A DNA stretch of 64,000 nucleotides, taken from positions 62,001 through 126,000 of the forward strand of contig NZ_LXXZ01000063.1 in NCBI RefSeq assembly GCF_003244875.1, given 5' to 3'. The notes below the pieces were generated by a model that was not told the origin of the DNA, did not search any database, and was given only the letters and a program-made list of their open reading frames with translations. A program made the position numbers and the translations under genes. Source of the stretch: Stenotrophomonas sepilia. GTDB lineage: Bacteria; Pseudomonadota; Gammaproteobacteria; Xanthomonadales; Xanthomonadaceae. Shown piece by piece: positions 17,278 through 24,384 of the stretch; positions within the stretch are counted from its first letter, which is position 1, and each line of letters starts with the position of its first letter.

Positions 17278-19538
17278 GCGCTGCCGGCCTTGCCGCGGCG
17301 TGTGGCCAGCTGCTGCAGTTCTTCCATCACCTGCTTCTGCGACAGCAGGCTGAGGTCGACCACCTCGCGCGCCTGCGCTACGTAGTAAGCCAGTTGCTCA
17401 TCGCTTCGGGCCAGCGAGGCATCCAGTGCACCACCGATCTGTTCCAGGCGGCCGGAAAGCTCGGTGGCGGCACTGCCGAACTGCGCGACCGCTTCACCGA
17501 AGGCGCCGGCCAGCTGGCCGACGTCACCCGCGCTGCCGGTAAGTGCTGCCGCAATGCCATCCAGCTTGCCGGTCTCGGCGGCGATATGATCGGTAAAGCG
17601 GTTGCCGACACGCTCCAGCAGCTCGGCCGAACCGCCAACCAGTGCGTCCACCGCGGTGCGCTGTTCGTGCGATGCGTGGTTGATCGCATCGAGCAGGGTC
17701 TGCACGGTGGCCAGCAGGCGGCCGCGCTCTTCCAGCATTGCGTTGTCGCGTACCAGGCTCTCGGACAGCGTGCTGCGCAGCTCGTTGATGACATCGGCGG
17801 CAGCCTTCGGCGCGGCCGCGGCGGTCTGCAGCAGGGTGGACACTTCGGCCAGCGTGGCACTGGCCTGCGCGCGACCGTTCTCGCCGATCTGCTGTGCGGT
17901 GGCCGCCAGCGCGTCGCAGACCCGTTGCTGCTGTGCAGCCAGGCGTTCGCCATTGGCCTGCAGGCGCTCGGCCAGCTCGGTGGAAACGTGCTGCAGGGCA
18001 TCGCTCCAGCGCTGCAGGCGCTGTTCGTCACCGGCCTGCAGTTGCGCCTGCAGGGCGGCGTGGGCCTGCTGCAACTCGGCGCTGACCGCGTCCCAGCGTG
18101 CCTGGCGCTGCTGCTCGCGGCTGTCCAGGCTGGCCTGCAGTTGGGCATGCGCAGTCGCGGCGGCGGCCTGGGCGGCTTGCCACTGTTGCGAGCGCTGCTG
18201 TTCGTGGTCCTGCAGCAGCGACTGGCTGGCGCTGTGGCGCTGTTCCAGTGCCTGCAGCAGTGCCTGCGCGTGCTCGTCCAGCTGCTGGCCGGCCGCCAGC
18301 AGCGCCTGCTGCTGGCGCTCGATCAGCGCGCTGTTCAGTGCCTGCTGCTGCTCGATGGCGGCGCGCCAGGCCTCGGCGTTGCCGTTGGCATCGGCCTGCA
18401 GGCGCTCGCCGATGCGCGCGATCAACGCTTCGGCATGCGTGCCCTGGCCATCGCTGAAGGCCTGCAGGTGCTGGCGCAGATCACTCACCAGCGCCTGCTG
18501 CGCCTGGGACTGTTCACTCACCACCTTGGCCCAGCTGGCTTCGGTGGCGACCCGGCTGCGTTCGAAACCGTCGCTCAGGCCCGCAAGCTGCTGTTGCACG
18601 GCCCGCTCGACACGGGCATGCAACGCTTCGCCATGGTGAGCCAGACCGGCCAGGGTGGTCTCGGCCATCGGCTGCAGCGCGCCACCGATGGCCGCGGCAC
18701 TGGCTTCGGCACCTTCGCGCAGCGACTGCTGCAGCGACAGGGCCAGGCGTTCCTGCAGCGCCTGGCTCTGCGTCAGGAACTCGGCCTGGCCTGCCAGCAG
18801 GCGCTCATTGGCGGCCGCACTGTGCTGTTCAAAGGTGCTGGTCATCGCCTGCAGGCGGTCGACCAGCGCCGGCAGCGCGGCGGACTGTGCCTGCAGCAGG
18901 CGCAGGGATTCGGCGCGCTGCCAGGCCTGCGAATACGGGTGCAGGTCGCCGGCAATGGCGCGGTCCAGCTGCTGCACGGCCTGCAGGCGGTCGCGGCGCA
19001 GCAGCGCGGCCAACAGACCGAGCATCGCCGAGCTGGCCACGCCGGCGATCGAGGTACCGAAGGCCACCGCCAGGCCCTGCACCGGCGAGGCCAGCGAGCC
19101 GCGGATGGCGGCCATGTCGGTGGCGCTCTGCAGGGCCAGGCCAGTGCCGCGCAGGGTATCCATCATGCCCAGCAGGGTGCCGAGCATGCCGAGCAGCACC
19201 AGCAGGCCGACCAGGTACGGGGTCAGCACCGGCGCGGGCAGGGCAGTGCGCTCGCCTTCCACGCGCAGGCGCACGGCGTTGCGCAGGCCCACCGGCACGC
19301 GCTCCAGCCAGGGAGCGAGGCTTTCCTTTGCGCTGGACAGGTCGTTCAGTGCGGCGCGCAGGCCGTTGCTGGCCTGGCGGTAGCGGTACAGCTCCACGCC
19401 GCCGGCGATGTAGCAGGCCGCGATGATTGCCGCCACCGCTGCACCCAGCGGATGCACCGAAACGTAGCCAATGCCGATCCAGCACACGGCCAGCAGGCCG
19501 ACAAGGAAAACAACGACATGGAGAGCAGTTCTGGACAT
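17274..19538 (-). CDS. DUF802 protein: MotA/TolQ-like channel with ~500-residue coiled-coil tail
   Basis: The protein is 754 residues from the ATG at 19538 (MSRTALHVVVFLVGLL); a longer frame overlaps the upstream gene. Four membrane segments lie in the first ~220 residues. The third, LVLLGMLGTLLGMMDTL, and fourth, GLAVAFGTSIAGVASSAMLG, match the TolQ/ExbB/MotA/ZorA pore helices. From ~230 to 700 it is almost uninterrupted Ala/Gln/Leu-rich coiled coil (LQARLQAGDEQRLQRWSD, LAGQAEFLTQSQALQERL), with DUF802-type segments towards the C-terminus (AFGEAVAQFGSAATELSGRL). It probably forms the ion-conducting pentamer around the OmpA-domain partner, with the tail in the cytoplasm. Confidence 0.8.
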   Translation of the reverse strand: MSRTALHVVVFLVGLLAVCWIGIGYVSVHPLGAAVAAIIAACYIAGGVELYRYRQASNGLRAALNDLSSAKESLAPWLERVPVGLRNAVRLRVEGERTALPAPVLTPYLVGLLVLLGMLGTLLGMMDTLRGTGLALQSATDMAAIRGSLASPVQGLAVAFGTSIAGVASSAMLGLLAALLRRDRLQAVQQLDRAIAGDLHPYSQAWQRAESLRLLQAQSAALPALVDRLQAMTSTFEQHSAAANERLLAGQAEFLTQSQALQERLALSLQQSLREGAEASAAAIGGALQPMAETTLAGLAHHGEALHARVERAVQQQLAGLSDGFERSRVATEASWAKVVSEQSQAQQALVSDLRQHLQAFSDGQGTHAEALIARIGERLQADANGNAEAWRAAIEQQQALNSALIERQQQALLAAGQQLDEHAQALLQALEQRHSASQSLLQDHEQQRSQQWQAAQAAAATAHAQLQASLDSREQQRQARWDAVSAELQQAHAALQAQLQAGDEQRLQRWSDALQHVSTELAERLQANGERLAAQQQRVCDALAATAQQIGENGRAQASATLAEVSTLLQTAAAAPKAAADVINELRSTLSESLVRDNAMLEERGRLLATVQTLLDAINHASHEQRTAVDALVGGSAELLERVGNRFTDHIAAETGKLDGIAAALTGSAGDVGQLAGAFGEAVAQFGSAATELSGRLEQIGGALDASLARSDEQLAYYVAQAREVVDLSLLSQKQVMEELQQLATRRGKAGSA

Positions 19539-19548
19539 GGTGTTCCGG

Positions 19549-20202
19549 TCAGTGGGAGCGCAGGGCGTCTTGCAGCCCTTCGATCGGGTGGAAGCGCAGC
19601 TGCAGCTCGGCGAGCAGCAGCGTGCGCATGTCATGGCGGAAGGCCGCGCGCCAGCCGGGCTGGCCATGCACGCGTTCAAAACGGGCGCCGAGCACCGCCG
19701 GCGCGGTGGCCAGCAGGCTGTGCTCGCGCGGGGTGAGGGTCTGTTCCATCACCGCATCAACCTCGGCCAGTCGCGCCAGCTCCGGCGAGACCTGTACCAG
19801 CTGGTCGCGCAGGCGGCCGCGCAGGCGCCCGGTGGCGGTCTGGATGGCCTGCTGCAGCACCCGGTAGCGCTGGCGCAGCGAAGCGAAGTTGGGTGCGGCA
19901 GCGGCCTCGGCCAGGTCCAGCAGGCGCTCGGCCTCGGCGTCTTCGCGGATCGAGGCCAGCAGGCTGGCATGGGCCTGGGCGCAGTCGGCCAGTACATCCT
20001 CGGCCCCCTCGGCAGCTTCGCCGGGCTCGGGCAGGCGTCCGCCCAACGCGCCGGACAGGGCCACGGCACGGCTCCAGTCCACCCACTGGCCGAGGCGATC
20101 GGTCAGAGCGGGACTGCTGGCCGGCATCGCGCCGTCGCTGAGACGGGCGAGCAGGCGGAGGAACTCCGGTCCACCCAGGACCGGCTGCGCTGCGTTCGCC
20201 AT
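19549..20202 (-). CDS. DUF3348-family protein, first gene of the stator-like operon
   Basis: The product is 217 residues from ATG 20202 (MANAAQPVLGGPEFLRLL); a TTG six codons upstream is the alternative and neither has a good ribosome binding site. It is soluble and helical, with VLGGPEFLRLLARL near the start and a C-terminal WRAAFRHDMRTLLLAELQLRFHP block. The family name is recalled from its constant pairing with DUF802 genes; its function is unknown. It ends 10 bp before the DUF802 start. Position 1 in the operon suggests a structural or assembly partner of the channel. Confidence 0.7.
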   Translation of the reverse strand: MANAAQPVLGGPEFLRLLARLSDGAMPASSPALTDRLGQWVDWSRAVALSGALGGRLPEPGEAAEGAEDVLADCAQAHASLLASIREDAEAERLLDLAEAAAAPNFASLRQRYRVLQQAIQTATGRLRGRLRDQLVQVSPELARLAEVDAVMEQTLTPREHSLLATAPAVLGARFERVHGQPGWRAAFRHDMRTLLLAELQLRFHPIEGLQDALRSH

Positions 20203-20348
20203 CAAGGGGTGAGGGGCCAAAAACCGCTGATTTTACAGCCAGATGACCCCGGCTGGATGAAGGCGGGGCGTGGGGGGCGGTACCTGCAGGCGCGACAAGG
20301 CTTAGAATGTCCGGCTGCATCCACCCGCTCGACCCTTGGAGTACCCCC

Positions 20349-21272
20349 ATGACTGTTGCGCAGTTCTACCCGATCGGCACCCCCGGACAGCCCTGGGGCG
20401 ACGTGGAACGCGCACAGTGGCGGGCCCGCCAGCAGCGCCAGCGCAGCTACCACGATGACGTGGTGGCCGCCCTCGAACGCCTGGACGACAGCGTTTTCGA
20501 CGTGATCCAGTACGGCCAGCTGGACTATGCGCCGGACCATTATCCGCTGTTCGCGGTGGTCAACCACGACTGGAACCCGGCGCTGCCGACCGCGCTGATC
20601 ACCGGCGGCGTACATGGCTACGAGACCAGCGGCGTGCACGGCGCCCTGCAGTTCCTGGAACAGCAGGCCGAGCGTTACCTGGGTCGGCTGAACCTGATCG
20701 TGGCGCCGTGCGTCAGCCCGTGGGGCTACGAGCGCATCCAGCGCTGGAACCCGGATGCGATCGATCCGAACCGCAGCTTCCGTGACGGTGGCCAGATCGA
20801 GGAAGCGGCCGCCCTGATGCGCTGGGTGGCCGAGCGCAAGCCGAACCTGCTGGTGCACCTGGACCTGCACGAAACCACCGACAGCGACCTGCACGAGTTC
20901 GATCCGGCGCGTTGCGCCCGCGACGGCAAGCCGTTCGAGCGCGACACGATTCCCGATGGCTTCTATGTGATCGGCAACAGCGAAGACCCGCAGGCCGAGT
21001 TCCAGAAGGCCCTGATCGCCGCAGTGGCGCCCATCACCCACATCGCTCCGGCCGATGCCGACGGCAACCTGGTCGGCCTGCCGCTGCAGTCGCCGGGCGT
21101 GGTCTGGGGCGAGTCGCGTTCGATCGGCGCCTGCGCCGGCTTCACCGACGCACGCTTTGCCACCACCACCGAGGTCTACCCGGACAGCCCGCGCACCAAC
21201 CCGCAGGAATGCAACGACGCCCAGGTGGCGGCGGTGTGCGCCGGCCTGGATTTCGCCCTGGCGGCGCAGTAG
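20349..21272 (+). CDS. M14-family zinc metallocarboxypeptidase-like protein
   Basis: The 307-residue product starts MTVAQFYPIGTPGQPWGD. Zinc ligands are visible as His and Glu in ITGGVHGYETSGVHG (HxxE) and a distal His in LLVHLDLHETTD. The late TTTEVYPDSP could hold the catalytic Glu. The order fits the M14 carboxypeptidase / succinylglutamate desuccinylase-like superfamily. No signal peptide is evident, so it is cytosolic. The substrate is unknown. It is divergent from the DUF3348 operon and converges on dgkA, with a GC-rich hairpin between them. Confidence 0.8.
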   Translation: MTVAQFYPIGTPGQPWGDVERAQWRARQQRQRSYHDDVVAALERLDDSVFDVIQYGQLDYAPDHYPLFAVVNHDWNPALPTALITGGVHGYETSGVHGALQFLEQQAERYLGRLNLIVAPCVSPWGYERIQRWNPDAIDPNRSFRDGGQIEEAAALMRWVAERKPNLLVHLDLHETTDSDLHEFDPARCARDGKPFERDTIPDGFYVIGNSEDPQAEFQKALIAAVAPITHIAPADADGNLVGLPLQSPGVVWGESRSIGACAGFTDARFATTTEVYPDSPRTNPQECNDAQVAAVCAGLDFALAAQ

Positions 21273-21290
21273 CGCATCAACACGAGGTAG

Positions 21291-21309
21291 CGCCGGGCCC
21301 TGCCCGGCG
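21291..21309. terminator. Hairpin between convergent M14 peptidase and dgkA genes
   Basis: CGCCGGGC and GCCCGGCG form a perfect 8-bp stem with a 3-base loop. It lacks a T-run, so it may be a bidirectional terminator-like hairpin or a genomic repeat unit; the preceding GTAG resembles other repeats in this window. Confidence 0.5.
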
Positions 21310-21322
21310 GGTCGGGCGTGCG

Positions 21323-21715
21323 CTAGCCCAGCAGGATCACGCCCCACACCGTACCGACCATCAGCAGCGCGGTGGTCTGTGCGGCGCTGCCCATGTCCTT
21401 GGCGTTCTTGGATAGTGGGTGGTGGTCAAGCGAGATGCGGTCGACCACCGCTTCGATGGCCGAGTTGAGCAGTTCCACCAGCAGGCTGATGAAGCAGGCC
21501 GCCAGCACCACGGCGCGTTCGACCCTGCTGATGTCCAGCAGGAACGCGGTGGCGATCAGCAGTGCATTCAGCAGCAACAGCTGCCGGAAGGCTGCTTCGC
21601 CACGGAAGGTGGCAATGAAGCCATCGCGCGAATGGATCAGCGTATGGAAGATACGGCGAAGCCCGGTCTTGCCGTGCGGGTACTTGCCGCTGTCCCTGGG
21701 GTGAAGTGGCTGCAT
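21323..21715 (-). CDS. dgkA: Diacylglycerol kinase (DgkA)
   Basis: The 130-residue protein starts MQPLHPRDSGKYPHGKTGL; upstream in-frame sequence is non-homologous. It has the family's amphipathic start (IHSRDGFIATFRGEAAFRQ), three membrane helices (LLLNALLIATAFLLDI; RAVVLAACFISLLVELLNSAIEA; TTALLMVGTVWGVILLG) and the signature LVELLNSAIEAVVDR, followed by KNAKDMGSAAQ. It phosphorylates diacylglycerol to phosphatidic acid at the inner membrane, recycling lipid from membrane-derived polymer synthesis. Confidence 0.93.
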   Translation of the reverse strand: MQPLHPRDSGKYPHGKTGLRRIFHTLIHSRDGFIATFRGEAAFRQLLLLNALLIATAFLLDISRVERAVVLAACFISLLVELLNSAIEAVVDRISLDHHPLSKNAKDMGSAAQTTALLMVGTVWGVILLG

Positions 21716-21797
21716 GCCGGTCCTGCCATGAGTTGACCTCACGACAGGATGTGCAGGCAGGCGTCGGGAAGGCGTCGGACGCCCGTTGGATTTTCCT

Positions 21798-22424
21798 TCA
21801 GCCGCCTTGGCGCTGCGCCTGGATGGCCTGGTCGAGGGCGTCCAGCTCATCCGTCGGCGAGGCCAACCATGCCGGGTACGCCTCGGTCTCGACGAAGGCG
21901 GAGGATCGCAGCACGTCATCGAACGCCGGATTGTCCTTCTCCGCATGGCGCAGCAGGCCGGACATCAGCCCGCAGATGCGGACTGCGGCCTGGAAGGCGC
22001 CCTGCAATGAACCGGCCGGCTCGGTGACCGTGTTGAGGAAGGCCGCATAGGCCGGCCCATCGAAGACGAAGTCCTCGCGCCGCTGGAAGGCATCACCGTT
22101 GAGGTTGGCTTCGCCAGAGACGTGCCGCGAGAATCCCCAGGACCAGATGTCGAGGAAACGCAGGTCATCCAGCATCCGGCGCGCATCGTCATTCAGTGGA
22201 ACGGCGCCGGACAGGGCGTGCTCCAGCGTGGCCGCCGCGAAGGGCTCGGTGCCCTCGTGGGCCAGGAAATCGCTCAGGCAGCGCAGGGCACCGGGATGAT
22301 GCGGGTCCAGCTGCAGCGCCCGGTAGATCACCCGCGCACCTTCGACGTGACGGCCCTGGGCGATGAAGATGTTGAGGGCATGGTGCGCGAGCTGGTCGGC
22401 GCTGAGGTCGGCAATGCGGGTCAT
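21798..22424 (-). CDS. Hypothetical protein with N-terminal TPR-like repeat
   Basis: This 208-residue protein is not recognised. Residues ~10-75 (ALNIFIAQGRHVEGARVIYRALQ, HPGALRCLSDFLAHEGT) read as one to two TPR units. The rest (FLDIWSWGFSRHVSGEANLNGDAF, AFLNTVTEPAGSLQGAFQAAVRICGLMSGLL) is helical without a motif I can name. There is no signal peptide. It is monocistronic, 80 bp downstream of the dgkA start on the same strand. Codon use is typical of the chromosome, so it is likely a lineage-specific core gene. Confidence 0.55.
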   Translation of the reverse strand: MTRIADLSADQLAHHALNIFIAQGRHVEGARVIYRALQLDPHHPGALRCLSDFLAHEGTEPFAAATLEHALSGAVPLNDDARRMLDDLRFLDIWSWGFSRHVSGEANLNGDAFQRREDFVFDGPAYAAFLNTVTEPAGSLQGAFQAAVRICGLMSGLLRHAEKDNPAFDDVLRSSAFVETEAYPAWLASPTDELDALDQAIQAQRQGG

Positions 22425-22553
22425 CGGGTCTGGCGGGCATGGACGAAAGGTGTGCGCCAGTCTGACAGATCGCTCAATCGGCCGGGCTGCGTGAATCGCG
22501 GATCGAATAGATCACCGAGAAGTCCTGGGGAGGAGTGAGGTGCCGCTCGCGCA

Positions 22554-23009
22554 TCAGCGCGCGTAGGTTCGCCAGAAAAGCACGTGGTCTTCGGCCGTGT
22601 TGACGGCGACGAAGACGGATTTTCCGGATTCGGGCGCGCAGCGAAAGACGCGGTACGACGACTTGAGCGTCCCGTCGCCCGGCCACCAGTATCGATCGAA
22701 CGCAACAGGATCGCTGCTACTGAATGTCGTTGCCTGGCAATCCGCCGGCAGCTGCAGTGATGCCGCAGGGGGTTTGGTGAAGGCCAGCGCGCTGGTGTTC
22801 GAGTCGAGGTCATGTACCTCCCGCAGATCGGTCGCCGCTTGCGGCACCTAGCCGGGAATCCACCCCTTGTTCACCCTGTCGGAGTCAAGCGCCTCCTGCA
22901 GGGTGTCGAACGAACTGTCCATCACCATACCGCAGGCGCATAGCGCGATACAGAACGTCACGACAATGGCGCGCCTGGCCCATGCAACGGGGCTGGTCAT
23001 CCTCGTCAT
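22554..23009 (-). pseudogene. Lipoprotein gene interrupted by an in-frame amber codon
   Basis: From ATG 23009 the frame encodes MTRMTSPVAWARRAIVV then a lipobox (ALCAC) and reaches TAG at 22848-22850 after NKGWIPG. Beyond the TAG the same frame continues VPQAATDLREVHDLDSNTSA to a stop at 22554. The intact paralogue at 39.4 kb has WLPSWLPEDAVNIRESHDMDTN at the same place. Aligning them puts the TAG exactly on a conserved Trp, so a single TGG-to-TAG change explains the break. The intact protein would be a ~150-residue outer-surface or periplasmic lipoprotein of unknown role. Natural mutation or sequencing error are both possible. Confidence 0.6.
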
Positions 23010-23037
23010 GCTCTGCGGAAAGCAGCCTACCCACTTC

Positions 23038-23186
23038 TTAGGGCGGCAAGCGCTTGAGCCGCGCTTCCAGCCCCGGTCGTACGGCCGGTCGCAGGGTTCT
23101 GCATGGCGCTGCGCCTTGCGCGCGTACTGCTGCATGAACAGGCCGATCTCCTGCGCGATCCTGTCCTTCCGGCTCTTGCCTGCCAT
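23038..23186 (-). pseudogene. Small basic protein gene with apparent 1-bp frameshift
   Basis: The frame begins MAGKSRKDRIAQEIGLFMQ and remains protein-like to HAEPCDRPYDR. It then turns into WKRGSSACRPKK, which runs into the next gene. A one-base shift in a run of four Gs at ~23073 instead gives GLEARLKRLPP and a TAA at 23038-23040, ending 28 bp before the lipoprotein gene. The N-terminal pattern (RKDRIAQEIGLF) is one I have seen in short conserved proteins of proteobacteria, of unknown function. Loss of one G from a G5 tract is the simplest reading. Confidence 0.45.
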
Positions 23187-23290
23187 CGACGGGCGTCCCT
23201 GTGTTCATCCTGAATCATCGGTCGGCGCACGCCAGCACGGATGACGGGCGCCGCAACAGGCCGGTTTGACGTTGAGGAAGGTCTGCGCGG

Positions 23291-23517
23291 ATGATGCGCG
23301 GGCGCGCGGCGCAGGAGGGGATCTGTCAATGGGGCAACCTGACGTGGTGGAGCATGCCGGTGTTCCCTTTACCCGCTATGCCAGCCGTGAATGCAGTGGT
23401 CTCTGTGCGCAGCGATGGTGGTATGAGAACCGGTTGGGCCTGGATACCGAAGCCTGGTCGGTGGAGCTGGATGCTTCCGATCGCGTGCTCACAACGTCGC
23501 GCTTGACGTCACCCTAG
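23291..23517 (+). pseudogene. Probable frameshifted fragment of a BamE/SmpA-like small protein
   Basis: Frame 1 reads GRAAQEGICQWGN; frame 2 continues PDVVEHAGVPFTRYASRE and ends LDTEAWSVELDASDRVLTTS. Joined, they give the WGxPD...W.V.LD..GRV pattern of small BamE-like lipoprotein domains. Adding one C to the CC at ~23337 would join them. No signal peptide is found upstream, so the 5' end also seems lost. The reading is tentative. Confidence 0.3.
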
Positions 23518-23534
23518 AAGACCGCGACGAACGC

Positions 23535-23852
23535 ATGCGCATCCATCGACCTTTCGTCTTCATCGCAAGCCTGGCCCTGATGGCGTTGTGCGGGCTGATG
23601 GGCGTGCTGGTGCTCGTCCATGGCTTCAACGAGCAGGGCCTGCGCTGTGGCAGGCTGTGCTCACTGGAGGTCTCCCTCCGCCTGCTCTTCGGTGATCGGG
23701 GATTCGAACTGCTGGTGGCGATGGGACTGTTTGCCACAGCGCTGATGTGCGCGTATATCGCACTGCGGGAGGGCATGCATGCCGGGCGGCCGCGGAGGCA
23801 GGTGCAGCGTCGGGGGCGCAAGCGCCGCCGACCGTCACAGCCCCGGTCGTGA
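23535..23852 (+). CDS. Small two-helix membrane protein, unknown
   Basis: The 105-residue protein starts MRIHRPFVFIASLALMALCG, with hydrophobic helices at ~8-30 (VFIASLALMALCGLMGVLVLV) and ~60-80 (LLVAMGLFATALMCAYIAL), and a very basic tail (RRQVQRRGRKRRRPSQPRS). It follows the BamE-like fragment by 17 bp on the same strand. The ribosome binding site is weak. I do not recognise the family. Confidence 0.45.
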   Translation: MRIHRPFVFIASLALMALCGLMGVLVLVHGFNEQGLRCGRLCSLEVSLRLLFGDRGFELLVAMGLFATALMCAYIALREGMHAGRPRRQVQRRGRKRRRPSQPRS

Positions 23853-23902
23853 GTATCCCTCCACGTGGCGTGCTGCCGCGCGGAGGGACACCGCAGGAGG
23901 TC

Positions 23903-24250
23903 TCAGCGATGCAGCGCGTCGATGATCAAGCCGGTCGCGATCTCCACCAACAGATACTCGGTGTCGGACTGGCGCACCCAGCGCTGGCCGCGACCCGGAT
24001 TGCGCAGGTCGTAGCGCGCGTAGTCGTCTACCCAGTAGCGGCGGTCCACTTCGGCCCAGGGCAGGCGGTCGCCACGACGCCAGGCCTTCTTCTGCCAGCC
24101 CGGCGGCGGCGCATCGCGGTTGTGCGGGCCGCCTGCATGCGGCGGCGGGCCGTTGCCGCGGGCGTGGTGCGGCGGATCGGCGAAGGCGGGGGCCGCAGCC
24201 AACGCGGTGGCGGTGGTCAAGGCGATGGCAAGCAAACGTGTGGTCTTCAT
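23903..24250 (-). CDS. RcnB-family periplasmic protein
   Basis: The 115-residue product starts MKTTRLLAIALTTATALAAAPAFA with Sec cleavage after AFA. It continues with a Pro/His/Gly-rich segment (DPPHHARGNGPPPHAGG) and ends in WAEVDRRYWVDDYARYDL and RQSDTEYLLVEIATGLIIDAL. The C-terminal block is the RcnB (DUF2502-like) signature, periplasmic proteins linked to nickel/cobalt homeostasis in E. coli. The histidines may bind metal. It stands alone between the lesion patch and the efflux operon. Confidence 0.78.
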   Translation of the reverse strand: MKTTRLLAIALTTATALAAAPAFADPPHHARGNGPPPHAGGPHNRDAPPPGWQKKAWRRGDRLPWAEVDRRYWVDDYARYDLRNPGRGQRWVRQSDTEYLLVEIATGLIIDALHR

Positions 24251-24384
24251 GGAGATGCCTCCGTCATGGCCGCGGCATGCGGCGCTGTGGCGGGAATATA
24301 GGGCAGGCAGCGTGAATGAATACGGGTGTGCGCGGCACTTTCCTGAACACACGGCGTGACGTGCAGTCGCCGTCCCGGAACGGA

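Noticed and set aside
17394-19736. 780-codon open frame on the plus strand opposite the DUF802 gene
   Set aside because: It is an antisense shadow of a high-GC, Ala/Gln-rich coiled-coil gene; the minus-strand frame has coherent domains and operon overlaps, and this one has low-complexity Gln/Gly/Arg sequence.
16281-20202. Complete Zorya defence system
   Set aside because: Only ZorA/ZorB-like components are seen; no ZorC, ZorD helicase or ZorE nuclease is encoded nearby, so the operon is called ZorAB-like only.
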